A DNA stretch of 64,000 nt from Carnegiea gigantea (lineage: Eukaryota; Streptophyta; Magnoliopsida; Caryophyllales; Cactaceae), in assembly GCA_029747015.1 (NCBI GenBank), contig JAKOGI010000327.1, positions 638,501 through 702,500 on the forward strand, in the 5' to 3' direction. Positions 47,604 to 59,653 of the stretch are shown in pieces; the first letter of the stretch is position 1, and each line of letters opens with the position of its first letter. Under the pieces are notes generated by a model. That model saw nothing but the letters and a program-made list of their open reading frames with translations. It was not told the DNA's origin and did no database searches. The position numbers and the translations under genes are program-made.

Positions 47604-48077
47604 ATTTCCCCCTTTTTGATGATGACAAACCAAATGATTGTAAGTCATCAATGACAATTAATAGTGAGATAGGGCAAATATACATTAGTGCCAAAACAGT
47701 TATCCACCCTCACACTGGAGAGAAAACAAGAGTTAAGAGGTCAATTTAAACTAGGCAAACCAATTGAGACAAGGACATACTCGTCACATTTCCCCCTTTT
47801 GAGATCATCGAAAAGGGTGAGGAGACTAGAAGTTGAAATGCAGTATGGATGCAATCACCACTAAAGCGGTGATGTGGGAAATAATAGCGATACACTCAAG
47901 TATATGGTACAGTAATGATATTGACCATTCGAGTCATGCACAAACAAATAATACATGTAATAAGCAAAGTTATAGCATAAATGCATTAACCATCCAAAAA
48001 CAGCCATAAACTATTAGTAGTCACACACATAACCAAGTGTTTGAAAAATAGGGTTGGAAATAGGGAAAGGAACAGGT

Positions 48078-49715
48078 TCAGGTAGAGGAAGATGGGGGAG
48101 GGAATTGGGCTGTGAGGGCAAGAAGGGCACTTAGCAGATCCTCATGACGTTTGACATTAAGAGCCTTTTCCTCTGTAAGCGCCTGCTTTACTTCAGCTAT
48201 CTCCCCCTTCAATGTAATCGGATCCTGTAATAGTGTATCAATGGTAGGAGCCCTGGATGTGGAGGCTTCCATGGGAATAGGTCAAAGAGGTGTTTGGAGC
48301 CCTTGTTCTGAAGTTGCACTGCCACCTTTTGCCACTTTGAAACCACACCCAATCAATGTGCTGTTGTCAATCTCATCACTGACCTAAAAGCCTACTCTCT
48401 TCTGCAGGGAAATCTCAAGCTTCTCAAATACTGACATTAGCAAGAACCCATACCCCATGGCATGATCCTTGGATATGTTGCCAATTCTCCTAATATGGCT
48501 GATCATGATTGCGGATAAGTTAATTTGCTCACCCCTATCCGACAAATCAGTGTAGCACATGTCCATGGGATCAACAAGGTTAGGTCCCTGACCTTAGGGA
48601 ACAACATTCTTAATCATAAACCAAAACAATAGTCGATGTAATGACATCATTTCCCCCTTCTCTCACGGATAGGGACACAGTCAGATGGGGTTTTGGGGCT
48701 AACTTCTGGGTCAATTCCAGTAGCCGTTCTTCACCTAAGACGCTCTTGTCCTCTCACAGCTACACATCAAAACCTTCGGAGAACACCCCAAGTAACTCAC
48801 CTAACTTCTTAACATCAAACCGTAGATCATGATCATTAACTGTGCTTGTCACCACTCCATTTGTAACAACACAGTTCGCATAGAATTCAACCAAGTCTGG
48901 AATTTAACATCCTCTCTTAATATCCATGAACAGGTCTAACCATCCCTGAGCTTCCAACTTCTCTAAGAACACCCCTAGCCCCTGTTCCTGAAAGTATGAC
49001 ACCTTAACTACCTTTCCCCGAACCACAGATTTCTGGAGTAAGTGCTCAGATCTCTCAGTGACTGTCATGTTTTTTTCTAATTTTCTTCTTCTTTGGTTCA
49101 TCAGACTCTTTAACCAGTTTAGACACTTGTTCTAGGGTAGCCTGTTTTTGGACAAGTTTCTTGGATGGAACTGGTTTAAGGGATGTTTTGGTAGGTGTTG
49201 TGATTGGTGTTCTGGTGGATGGTTTGGCAGATTTAAGGGCCGGTTTGTTCTTATTGACAGCGCTTTCAACTCTGTCTTCTGGTAGGGGCAGCACAATGGG
49301 AGGACCCGAACTTCGAGTTCGAGGCCATGATAAGGATGCAGTTAGAGGTACATTGGGAGAGGTGGTGGTCTTTCTTTGGTGTTTAAAGGTCGCTTTGGTT
49401 GTGATTTGGGACTTGATTGGAACAGTTCGTGTGAACCGCAAAATCCCCATCACTATCCTCTGCATCTTCAACAACAAATTCATTATCAACATGTCCAACA
49501 TCATAATCCCTTGCCTCCCCAACTGATTTGGCTTCATTCTCCCTTAATCTAGACTCGGCTACAACCGGGTCATACATCACAATCTCCCAACCCATAATTG
49601 GGTGTATCAAAGGTACCATGTCAGGGTTTAAGTCTACTAATCTTAAGTCCAAGCTCTTTAAGAACCCAAAAATAGAGGGAGTAATTGAAAAAGAAGGTAA
49701 GAGAGTGTTATCCAT
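48078..49715 (-). pseudogene. third ORF of the SIRE-like element (plant transposon / env-like protein)
   Basis: Lying between RNase H and the 3' LTR, the minus-strand frames 49,715-49,383, 49,537-49,055, 49,101-48,904, 48,566-48,384 and 48,272-48,078 make one protein in pieces. The N-terminal part is acidic, then Pro/Lys/Thr-rich (TPTKTSLKPVPSKK). The C-terminal part has a FLEKLEAQGWLDLF and an EQINLSAIMISHIRRI block resembling the 'putative plant transposon protein' domain of Athila and SIRE third ORFs, and ends in a coiled-coil-like segment. I see no clear signal peptide or transmembrane helix, so a true envelope role is not supported. Confidence 0.65.
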
Positions 49716-49939
49716 ACCAATTGAGACCGTTTGTGGTGATGAAGGTGCCGGTGATGTTCACTAAGAACTCGTCCCAATTTCGCCCCTTTTTCTTGATAGT
49801 TGGTCTTGTAATGATATTGGGTGAGAAGTCTTGCACTTGGAGAATGCTTGACCACCATGAGTTCTTGCCATCATAAGGATTTGGGAGGTTTTGGAGTTGG
49901 GATTGAAGTAGGTTTAAGGAAGGAAAGGGAAATCGGGTC

Positions 49940-49942
<3 letters not shown>

Positions 49943-49981
<39 letters not shown>
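49943..49981. repeat. (AG)n microsatellite upstream of the third ORF
   Basis: About 19 GA units between RNase H and the third ORF of the copia element. Confidence 0.95.
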
Positions 49982-49983
<2 letters not shown>

Positions 49984-50426
49984 ACGGATTATGGAAAGAG
50001 AGTGGAGGGATTTAATGATGAGCATGAGTGGCTCGAAAATCGAGGGAGTTTATAGGAGAGTTCATTTCGGCCCTTCTTGAAGAGAGAATGTTTTGCATGC
50101 AGCACATCATTACACTAGGTATGGTATAAATTGTAGGTTAGGTGTAATGAAAAAGAAAATTTTGGTTTCCAACATTTCTTTAATAATGCCACTTGATCAG
50201 CACATGATACAAACAGTGGTCAGGTCTTTTCCTAGAGCTTGTTCTTACTATTAAAAGTTCGGTGTCTCAGGACACTAAGAGCAATATCATTAGACCTCAA
50301 TGAGTGTCAGCATGTTACATTCCACACATATGCTAGTAAAAGCACAAAAATTAAATGCATCCATTGTACCAATTTATTTGGCCTAAAACCCTTAACTAGT
50401 CAATCATTGGGATTAAACAAGTATGC

Positions 50427-50905
50427 TCAAGTTCTTTTAATCATACCCAATTCAACTCTATTCCTCTTAAACTGCTCTCTACTCAGTGCCTTGGTAAAGG
50501 TGTCAGCAATTTGCTTATCAGTGGCACAAAGATTCATTGAAATTAAGCCTTTTTCAACATTATCTCTCAACAAATAATGACGTATGTCAATATGCTTAGT
50601 CCTTTTATGTTGAAATGGGTTTTTGGCAATGTTAATTGCACTTGTGTTATCACGAAATATGGGAATGCATCCCATGTCAACAGAAAAGTCCTTGAGTTAT
50701 TGCCTTATCCACAGCAATTGAGCACAACAAGAAGCTGCCACTACATATTTGGCTTCTGCTGTGGACATGGCAACGGAGTATTATTTCTTGGTTGCCCAAG
50801 AGATCAAACAGGGTCTAAGAAAATGAGCCATACTTGAGGTGCTTTTTCTATCAACCAAGAATCCAGCATAATCAGCATCCACATATCTAATGAGATCAAA
50901 ATTGC
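50427..50905 (-). pseudogene. SIRE-like RNase H, partly open
   Basis: The minus strand reads a KYVVAASCCAQLLWI-like block (about 50,745-50,700) and then, in the open frame 50,675-50,427, FRDNTSAINIAKNP, KRTKHIDIRHYLLRDNV and DTFTKALSREQF, the conserved C-terminal end of copia RNase H. Confidence 0.88.
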
Positions 50906-51148
50906 ACCTGCGAGGATACTATAAAGCTAAGTTCGAGGTATATTTCAAATATCTCAAAATCCGTTTTACAGCTTTCAAATATGTTTCTTTAGGATTTGAC
51001 TGAAAATGGGCACACAAACCAACACTGAAAACAATGTGAGGTCTACTAGCAGTTAGGTATATAAGCGACTCTATCATGCCGCTATAGGATTTCTCCTTAA
51101 CTGAAGGCTCGCATCATCCACAACCAATCTGGTTGAAGGAGAGATGGG

Positions 51149-51228
51149 TGTGTCTATAGGCTTAGCCGATTCCATTCCAAACCGCTTATGTGTCTATAGG
51201 CTTAGCCGATTCCATTCCAAACCGCTTA
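51149..51228. repeat. 40-bp perfect tandem duplication inside copia RT
   Basis: The unit beginning tgtctataggcttagccgat is present twice without spacer (51149-51188 and 51189-51228 within one base). Since 40 is not a multiple of three it also shifts the reading frame. Confidence 0.9.
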
Positions 51229-51229
51229 A

Positions 51230-51960
51230 TTAACTCCTTGACATATTTTTGTTCATGTATCATAGTTTCATTTGAGGTTTACTTGATTTACAAGCCTAAG
51301 AAAAAATTAAGCTCGCCCGTCATGCTCACCTCAATTGCTCATTAATTTTAAAAAATCATCACATAAATCACTGTTGGTTCACCGAATATAATGTCATTGA
51401 GATATACTTGAACAATCAGCAGATGTTCCCTCTTTGATTTGAGAAACAAGGTATTATTTACCTTGCCCCTTTGAAAGCCATTATCAGTTAGAAGTTTTGA
51501 CAAGCGTTCATACCAAGTTCTAGGAGCTTGTTTTAAACTATAAAGAGCTTTGTTAAGTTTAAACACATCGTTAGGGAAATCATGATTTTCAAAATCAGGG
51601 GGTTAGCTTACATACACCTCTTCCTTAAGGTATTCAATGAGGAATGCACTCTTGACGTCCATTTGATATAGCTTGATCTCCATGTGAGCTGCAAAGGCCA
51701 CCAAAATGCGGATAGCCTCAATCCTTACAATAGGTGCAAATGTTTCCTCATAGTCGATTCCCTCTTCTTGGTTGTAATCTTGAGCCATCAGCTTAGCCTT
51801 GTTCCGAGTGACTATTCCGAATTCATCCAGTTTGTTCTTGAACAACCACTTGGTACCAATTATCGATCTGTCCTTAGGCCTTGGTTCAAGGTGCCAGACT
51901 TACTTTCTTTCAAATTGATGAAGCTCTGCTTGCATGGCAGTAATCCAGTCTAAATCTGCA
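51230..51960 (-). pseudogene. SIRE-like reverse transcriptase, active site YLND
   Basis: RVT_2 blocks on the minus strand are [15 protein letters not shown] start (about 51,850), [34 protein letters not shown] (about 51,665-51,640), a stop at 51,603, then KALYSLKQAPRTWYERL (about 51,550-51,500) and the active-site box QVYLNDIIFG. The box lies at 51393-51404 and reads YLND instead of YVDD, so the first catalytic Asp is Asn. The copy is inactive. Confidence 0.92.
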
Positions 51961-52531
51961 AGAGTTTCATGAACATTCTTTGACTCAATGTTAGATAGAA
52001 AAGTATAGAAGGCACAAAAGTTTCTGAGTTTAGATCTGGTTTTCACTCCTTTGTTAATATCAGACATGATCTGGTCAAGCGGGTGTGAGCTCTGGTGCTT
52101 CCAGGGTCGTGGAATAAATGGATCCATAGATACACTTACCAATCTCTCCTGGGTACTTGGTGAAATAGGTTCTGGAACTGTTCTGGTGCCTGCTTCCATA
52201 TTAGTTTGGGAATAATGGGGTTGAGTGGGCCGGTTCTGTTCAGGTTTAGCAGTGCTTCCCGCTGACTGGTTGGCTCCCTGCCTACCTTCTAAATTATCAG
52301 TTCTAAAACTTGGTTCACCTTCAGGAGCCTTACCTTTATCAACTATAAGCTTTGAGTGAGTGAGAGGTCTTTTCTTACAAAACCAAGTTCAAACTCTTCA
52401 TCCTGTGTATCATGCTCAATCACAGAGTTAGTCTCATCAAACAATACATGCACACTCTCCTCAACACACAAGGTTCTTTTGTTAAACACTTTGTATGCCT
52501 TACTGTGTGAGGAGTATCCTAAGAATATGGC

Positions 52532-53260
52532 TTAATCACTTCTAGGGTCGAACTTTACCAAGGGTTCCTTCCCATTATTGTGCACATAGTATTTACAACC
52601 AAATACCCTCAAGTACATAATATTGGGCTTTCGTCCTTTGAAAAGTTCGTAAGGAGTCTTATTAAGTATGGGTCTGATCATGCATCTATTAATAATATAG
52701 CACGATGTGTTCAATGCTTCTGCCTAAAAGTTTCTAGGAAGACTACTAGCGACCAGCATAGTCCTAGTCATGTCTTCAAGAGTACGATTTTTACACGCTA
52801 CCACCCTGTTCTGTTGGGATGTTCTGGGGGCAGAAAAATTATGATTAACATCGTGTTCATTACAATATTCAACGAAACTAGAGTTTTCAAACTCTTTGCC
52901 ATGGTCAGACCTAAGACTTACCAATGAGTGTCCTGCTCCCTTTTGAATTTTCTTGTGAAGAACAAGAAACTTTTCAAATAATTCATCCTTTGATGTTAAG
53001 AATAGAGTCCAAGTGAAACGAGAGTAATCATCCACTATAACAAATATGTACCTCTTTCCTCCTCTACTTGTGATCCTCATAGAACCACACAAATCAACAT
53101 GTAGTAGTTCAAGAGGTCGGGAAGTACTAACACAGTTCTTTGACTTGAAAGAAGCTCTAACTTGCTTTCCTTTAGTACAAGCGTCGCACACCTTGTCATC
53201 ATTGTACTTGATGAAAGGTAGTCCGACTACTAGGCTCTTGGAAATGAGTTTATTCAAAAG
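52532..53260 (-). pseudogene. SIRE-like integrase, catalytic Glu replaced
   Basis: The open frame 53,257-52,724 begins with the end of the GAG-pre-integrase zinc region (CDACTKGKQ) and contains the core: LLHVDLCGSM with the first Asp, LRSDHGKEFEN with the second Asp, and QQNRVVACKNR where the family has VVERKNR. The codon at 52796-52798 encodes Ala at the catalytic Glu position. The frame 52,714-52,532 continues with KTPYELFKGRKP and FGCKYYVHN. Confidence 0.93.
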
Positions 53261-53431
53261 AGAAAGACCTGCATGTCCTAGCCTCTTGTGTCAAAGTATA
53301 ACATCATTATTAAGAGCACTCAAACAAGTCAAATGATTTTGGGAAAGTGAAAGAACACAAGCTTTACACACATTGTTGTATCGCTTCCCCTTCAACACAA
53401 CATGACCAGATTTGATATTGGTAATCAAGTA

Positions 53432-53707
53432 TTAATCCAAAGGGAAACCCCCGTGAGTACCTCTATCACATAGCTGAGACACACTTAGCAAATTATGCTG
53501 TAAACCGTCTACCGAATACACATTATCAATAGAGTGATAGAGTGATTTACCTATCTTACCTACATTGATAATATTCTCATATTTGCCATTTTCAAATGCC
53601 ACTCTCCCTCCATCAAAGGCTGTAAGTGAGAGGAAGTTTGATTTATCTCCCGTCATACGCCTTGAGCAACCACTATCTAAGAACCATAGTTGGTTGCTTC
53701 CTTTCAC
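53432..53707 (-). pseudogene. SIRE-like aspartic protease
   Basis: The minus strand reads WFLDSGCSRRMTGDK (about 53,690-53,645), the copia protease signature with intact catalytic D-S-G. The open frame runs through LQHNLLSVSQLCD to a stop at 53,432, just before the GAG-pre-integrase part. Confidence 0.9.
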
Positions 53708-53724
53708 CTTAGCCTATAAAATAG

Positions 53725-55576
53725 CTAAGTGTTAATCTTGGGAACCCAGATCCACTTGAGTCCCATTTTCTTTGACATGGAGGTTAACTCATCTTTTCTA
53801 ATCCACATTTGTTTAATATACAATGAATTTCTCTCCATGACCCTTTTTCTCAAAGGACAAGTATAGCGATAATGACCAGTTTTTCCACAGCGAAAACAGA
53901 TTATATTTTCTTGAAGTCTAACATATTTTTTGTTAACTGGTCTAGTGACACACTTATTCACCCATCCTAGTCCCTTTCTATTTCGGCTATGGTGAGTATT
54001 TAGCCAGTCAAGCGCTTCTGAAGAACTGTTCCAGCGCCTGTTCTCAGTAAGGTCAGATTCGACTTTATGAGCCTTTTCAAGCAGCTGATTGTTTTTACTC
54101 ACCAGGGATTCTACTCTAAGTTTCAGGTCTAGAGACTCACCTTTTAGCCTAGAGAGATCAGTGTTAAACACTTTCTCTCTTATGTTCATAAGGTCCTTAA
54201 GTGTGTTAAGATCTTTACACAGGGCAAGGGCCTCTTCTTTTGCCTTAAGTTTTTCACATTTGAGAACTTCATTGACATGTTCAAGTTTTAGTTTGTTCTG
54301 TTCAAGCATTCTAACATCTTTTTTTTAATTTGGAGCAAACATCTTTAAGCATGCAATTTTCAGCAGTTATTGTCTCACACTCATTCATTATGGCAAATAA
54401 TAATTTCATAACTTTAGCTTTGCTAAGACCACGTACCATATCCTTGAGTTGGGATAAGCTTTCGACCAATTTCAGGTCTGATTCAAACTTGCTTCTAGCC
54501 ATGAGGGCTTCTACAACTTCTTCCTCTTGGGAGTCCTCTTCCTCCTCTCAAGTTTCACCCCAGGCTACCATCATTACCTTAGCGAAACGCTTTGAGGGGC
54601 TGCTCTATTGCGGTCTCTTGCCATGATTTCGGAATTGTTCTGACCCATGTTCTTTCTTCTGCATGGGGCAATTCTTCACAATGTGATCGGATTTTTCGTA
54701 TCTAAAGCATCCTAAAAACTGATCATGATTACTGTTTCGTGGCTTCCTGATACATCCTTTCTTGATATTGCCTTCAGCCTTCTTGAAGAATTTCTTGAAC
54801 TTTCGAGTCACCATGGCTATCGCTTCAAAATCCAAGTCCGACTCATCACTCTCCAAAGCTTTTAGAGCAACGCCTCAGTCTCTCTTTGCTTCTTCCTTCA
54901 ACTGGGCACTTCTCCTTAACTCATATGTCTGAAGATTCCCAGTGAGCTCGTCTAATGTGATCTCGTTCATCTTCTTTGCTTCCTGGATGGCTACGACTTT
55001 CGTTTCCTACGACTGACGCAAAAATCACAGGATCTTCCTTACCAATTCTTTAGTGGTGAAGGATTTTCCCAACGATTTCAGCTCATTGGTAGTGTGAGTA
55101 AAACGAGTGTACATATCCATTATCGTCTCATTGTCGCTCATTTCGAACAACTCGTACTTTCTAATCAGCAGCTTGATCCTAGATTGCTTAACTTGGTTAG
55201 TTGCTTCATGAGTCACTCGAAGAGCATTCCATATCTCTTTTGTAGATTCACACTCTGAGATACGAGTGTACTCGTCTAGTCCAAGACCAAAGTACAGCAG
55301 CTTCTTAGCTTTAGCATTTTTCTCCATCTTTTTGAAGTCATCTGAGTTGAACTCATTTGTCTTAGTAGGAACAGTCCTGCCATCTTCCATGGTCTTCATT
55401 GGGATGTAAGGACCATTCTCAATGATCATCCATAGCTCGTAGTCGTTAACCTGAACGTAATTTTCCATGCGGTTCTTCCACCAGTTGTAATGTTGTCCAT
55501 TGAAATATGGTGGTCGAGTCACAGATTGACCTTTTAAAAGTCCTTGTGGTGCACTCATCTTTTCAGGATCTCTCAA
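53725..55576 (-). pseudogene. SIRE-like gag with two zinc knuckles
   Basis: The frame 55,576-55,025 (ATG at 55,576 or, 18 bases on, at MSAPQ) carries the copia gag domain with RPPYFNGQHYNWWKNRM, KEIWNAL and a leucine-rich C-terminus. Frames 54,856-54,605, 54,502-54,311 and 54,309-53,725 continue it. Two knuckles are seen: CFRYEKSDHIVKNC (about 54,710-54,670, second Cys changed to Tyr) and an intact CFRCGKTGHYRYTC (about 53,895-53,850). A long heptad-rich, coiled-coil-like segment lies between them. Confidence 0.9.
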
Positions 55577-55602
55577 GGTGTTAACCTAGATATGAGAACT
55601 CT

Positions 55603-55614
55603 GCTCTGATACCA
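55603..55614 (-). promoter_or_regulatory. primer binding site, tRNA-Met type
   Basis: The minus strand reads TGGTATCAGAGC two bases inside the 5' LTR, an exact match to the initiator tRNA-Met complement. Confidence 0.95.
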
Positions 55615-55616
55615 CT

Positions 55617-56935
55617 TGTTAGATTTACTCACACAAGGACACAAGAGGGGGGTGAATTGTGCCTATTAGTTTTTTCGGTTTTCTCGGAACACTCATCAGA
55701 ACTGTTTGGAACGCGTGTTTCTGGTAAAGCAGAAACAAGTATAATTGCGGAAACAGTGAAGGAGACACAATATTTTTACATGAAAAACCACGTATGACCC
55801 AACTGAGGTGTAAAAACCACGACCTATCACTGGAGGATTTCAGCAGCACTTTTACTAAACGGGCCGAATTCATTACACACGTAATATACGTAACTAGTCT
55901 ACCCCGAAACTCTAATTACAAACACCACGTCCAACGTCTCCCAAGACTTGGACAACCTCACACGAACACCACGTTCAACGTCTCCTAAGAGACCACGTCC
56001 AATGACTTGGACAACACGGACAACACATTCAACGTCTTCTAAGAGACTACGTCCAATGTCTCCTAAGACTTGGATAATTTCTTAATTCAATGATGAAAAA
56101 GAAATAACAAGACACCTTACTTGAATGCTTCTAAATAAGCTGAATGTAAGGTACAATACAATCCCTATTATCTCAATATGAAAGACTCGAATTTTAGTGT
56201 ACACTTTGAAGGTTTTTCTCAAAGAAAAGTTTGACTCTCAAAGATAAATTTTTCACTTGGAAAACCCTTAAAAAACCTTGAGAAAAACTAGAAAAGGAGG
56301 AGACTTAAATAGTATGGTGCATATAGCGCATGAGTAGGGCAAAGAGAATTCCACGCCCACTTAGCAACTTAGCAGCAAAGCTCCTCACAATCTCTCCACT
56401 TGATATTCTTCCCTTAAAGGATGAGATAAAATCTTTCAAGGATCTTTTAAAATTATTTTTAAGGAAAGAAACTAAAATCTCTCAACATTATCTTTAAAAA
56501 AAAAATCTGTTTAGACTTAACTAACACAGGAAAATTAATCATAATTATTTCAAGACTTTCATCAGTAAAAAAAAACATTCTAAAAACTTGAAATTCGTTT
56601 TTTGTCTTTGACGTCAGAACATCGCAAACCTAACTTCTCAGAACTGTTCTGAGGCAGTGTTCTGAAGTACTTAAAAACCTTTCAAAACAAACGCTAAGTC
56701 AAAACCTTCTAATTGGCATATTAATAAGAATCTAAAAAATAAAACGAATACTAAGCCTAAAACTCTTGTTATCAGTTAGACTCCTTACACATGTATCGAC
56801 TTTGATGCTCCACGCTCATTCGAACTGCTCCAAGTATTTTCCGGATCTTGTCTCAAAACATAATTCAAGTACAGCATATTGACTAGTACATTTGGATTGT
56901 TATCATCAAAACCTTACATATTAATTGGGTCAACA
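55617..56935 (-). repeat. 5' LTR of the SIRE-like element (1319 bp)
   Basis: Plus strand starts tgttagattt and ends gggtcaaca, so on the minus strand TGTTGACCC...AAATCTAACA. It aligns along its length with 46286-47603; differences are scattered substitutions and small indels, indicating a fairly recent but not new insertion. Confidence 0.93.
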
Positions 56936-57633
56936 CAAGTCTTAACAACTACGAGGTACATCTGAAATATCACAAATAACATGTCCAACTCATAGAAAGA
57001 AAAAACATTAAGAGTATAAATCCTCCACTTGCTTCATTTAGCCCTTCTTATCTATTGGTCTCCGACTAGGGTATATATATAATGATATTTATAAGTATTA
57101 CTTGTATGGAGTTTTGATTTTCATTAGAATTAAGTGTTAGAATATAATTTTAATCACACCAGTGATCCATGTATTATTGTCTCTTAATCTCATCATGTTT
57201 ATTCCATTTGTATCTTTATCACAACCATAGTAATATCACCACATATTACCCAATTGGGCCCTCGTTAACCTTTTTCGAAGACACATTCATGTTGCTAAAG
57301 GTGAAGATTGAAGGCTTTATTGTAGAGGTTTGTAGAAACTGAATACTCATTAAAATATAATACATCAACAAAATCATTAATTCAGATCAAACCCAAAAAA
57401 TGATCAAAATCAACAATCTTTTCAAACCCCAAAATAGCAAAACCCAAAGTCTAACTTCTCTTGTTTTTAACCCAAAAATCTAAACAACACTTCAAGTCAT
57501 AAAAATATATATTTAGATTTTATTGTATGAAATATTAAACTAAGGAGGAAGATGAGATTTGCACTCACGGGAGACCGGAGAGGGAAGATGAAATGCTCGG
57601 CGTCGGTGTTGTAGAAACTGGTGAGAAGATAAA

Positions 57634-57670
<37 letters not shown>
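57634..57670. repeat. (AG)n microsatellite inside the hAT element
   Basis: About 18 GA units. The minus-strand open frame across it translates as Ser-Leu repeats and is not a gene. Confidence 0.95.
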
Positions 57671-57671
<1 letters not shown>

Positions 57672-59063
57672 AGGGAGTCGGAGCATCAATAGTCCAAGTA
57701 GTGAGTAGCTAGAGGCCGAGAACAACTAGCTAGTAGTGATTAGCGAGAGGCCGAGACCTAAGAGCGATTTGCGAGAGCAACTGGTGAGGAGAGAGAGTAA
57801 TTTGGGAGAGTATTAGGGTTTCAATGTTTTAAATTTTACATATTGAAAAAAAACATGCCGAGCAAAAAAAATAATAATGCGCGTAGGGGTGGGGGGAAAG
57901 GGTGGTATATTGAGTAGGGTCTATTTTTTAAAGTTTGAATTTGAAATGTTTAAAAAATTAGTCGGATCGGATTGAAAATGAGATTGAATTTTATCCTTCC
58001 TACGAATCTGATCCGAATCCGACTCGGATTCAGATTATTTTTATCGGATTCAGACTCGAATGTTTCTTTCTCGGATTCAAATCAGATAACTTTTCCTCGG
58101 ATTGGATCGGATATCTTTCGAATTTGGATTTAACTGTCATCCCTAAACGTGAGTCCTTAGGATTATTTTAGAACAAGCTTCTAAATTATAAAACTTTATG
58201 TTTAAAAGTTATTTTCAAGAGTTTGGTGCTTAGTGTGGATTGAAAATTGTTCCTCAATTTGATTTAAAGATTTCTACTCTTTCAATAATTCAATTCCTGA
58301 GTTGGTTCTCTCAATATCTCTCTACTACTTGCATTTATTGTAGTTCTTTAGTAGTTGGTGGTGATGTTCTATGTTGATTGTATTGTGATGTTCGCCATAT
58401 TTAGCGGCTAAGTCTCCGAACTTAGGTTGAGATTAATAGGAATGCTACTTAATCGATAATGAATAAGCCCTAAATTTTACTTGTTCTATGTTTGTATTAT
58501 TGAATTCTACTTCACACACCACAAGTTCGATGAATTGTTTGAAATCGTTATTCAGGCTTAGAGGACCATTAGAAGAAGAAACCTTTACTCAATGTGACTT
58601 ACTAGACAGTTCAGATTTCGATATGAAAATAGTTGAGGTTCTAATTGGAATTTGAATTAAATTGTGTATCTTGCAATCTTTTAATTGTTGGTCCCATAAA
58701 TATAGACGGTTATAGTTTTAAGATTAGTCTTTGACCCCTTAAAGAGGGAGATGATGTGATTAATTGACAATTTATCCATTTATATTGCATGTTTGGGCAA
58801 GCTTGGCGAGGCTAATAATTGATTTGCTAGTATAATTGTACTATTAATTTCAACCCAAGTGTTTTAATCATCTAATTCAGACTCGTATTTTTTAATGTTC
58901 ATCATATTCTTAGATATTAGTTGAATTTCCAAATTTCTATCCAGATTGATTAATTTAATTAGTTTTGGTACTTAAAAGCAATTTCCTCATAGAATTGGCA
59001 TTTATTTGTTGGTTACTAGCTAATAATCACACAATACACTTGCGGTTTTAACCTAACAATTGC

Positions 59064-59653
59064 ATTTGCTCAGTTAACAAGGCATCGCTATGTTCCAATT
59101 ACATAAGCCGTTTTTGGGGTCAAATATTTAGTAAAAGTACAATTGGAGAGCCAATTTTTAATATGAAATGTTAATTCGAATATAAAATGAGAAATTAAAC
59201 AACTTGCAAACAAAGGCAGTCATATATAGCTTGCGTCATAATCTGATATTATCATTTAAACTGTTACTTACAATGTAACTTGGACTCACGCCATTGATAA
59301 AAACTTTCATGAGCTCATGTAAAACTCACAAACTGGTGTAACGCATAACTGGACACGCACATAAACTAGCAATTCGCATGCATGCAGTAGCTCTCTCTCC
59401 TTATTTTGGAGACTGCTATTGTTGTTTCTTTGAATAACACTACATCCTAGCTCGTACTATAAAAATGAAAGTATAAAAAAGTAGAATTAGGGGTTCAACA
59501 AAGGAAAAATGAATGAGCGTCAGATATGAGCACTACATTTCATTTTTCCGCTTTAGGGGAAGGAAAAACGCCAAACATGAAGGACCTCCTGCGGACCTAC
59601 ATGCCCATGCATATAATGGTCAACGATGATATGCAAGAGAAATCGAATGTTCT
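59064..59653. other. 3' flank of the beta-expansin gene
   Basis: Non-coding DNA between the solo LTR and the expansin stop codon. It must contain the 3' UTR and polyadenylation region of the minus-strand gene; I did not find an unambiguous AATAAA in the minus sense close to the stop. Confidence 0.4.

Larger units (their letters stand above)
46286..56935 (-). mobile_element. SIRE/Maximus-like Ty1/copia element (10.65 kb) with third ORF
   Basis: The target duplication caagt is perfect (46281-46285 and 56936-56940). LTRs are 1.32 kb. On the minus strand the order is 5' LTR, tRNA-Met primer site, gag, protease, integrase, RT, RNase H, an extra ORF of plant-transposon/env-like type, polypurine tract and 3' LTR. 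Large size, long LTRs and an ORF after pol point to the SIRE lineage. Catalytic residues in integrase and RT are altered and all frames are broken. Confidence 0.93.
45934..58145. mobile_element. hAT-type element split by the SIRE-like copia
   Basis: The left end tcgggatgtcaacagatcgg and the reverse complement of the right end, tagggatgacagttaaatcc, share the GGGATG-x-CA core. Flanks agacgcga (45925-45932) and aaacgtga (58145-58152) match at six of eight positions, both differences being transitions, but the register is off by one. Both subterminal zones are arrays of GGATCCGA/TCGGAT repeats. Without the copia element it is about 1.56 kb with no transposase frame. Confidence 0.62.
45428..59058 (+). 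repeat. solo LTR, Athila/Tat-like, split by a hAT element
   Basis: The left part is 45428-45933 and the right part 58146-59058, 1419 bp together. It starts tgaacctctattttc and ends cacttgcggttttaacctaaca, matching in order and spacing the reverse complement of the solo LTR at 5411-6792, including gaggttctaattgg and the aattgatttgctag segment. Flanking bases are attgt (45423-45427) and attgc (59059-59063), a target duplication with one transition. The left part holds three copies of a GTGC...GGCATG...GTGC module. Confidence 0.7.

Noticed and set aside
47604..50020. True retroviral envelope gene in the copia third ORF
   Set aside because: No signal peptide, cleavage site or transmembrane helix is visible; only the plant transposon-type domain is supported.
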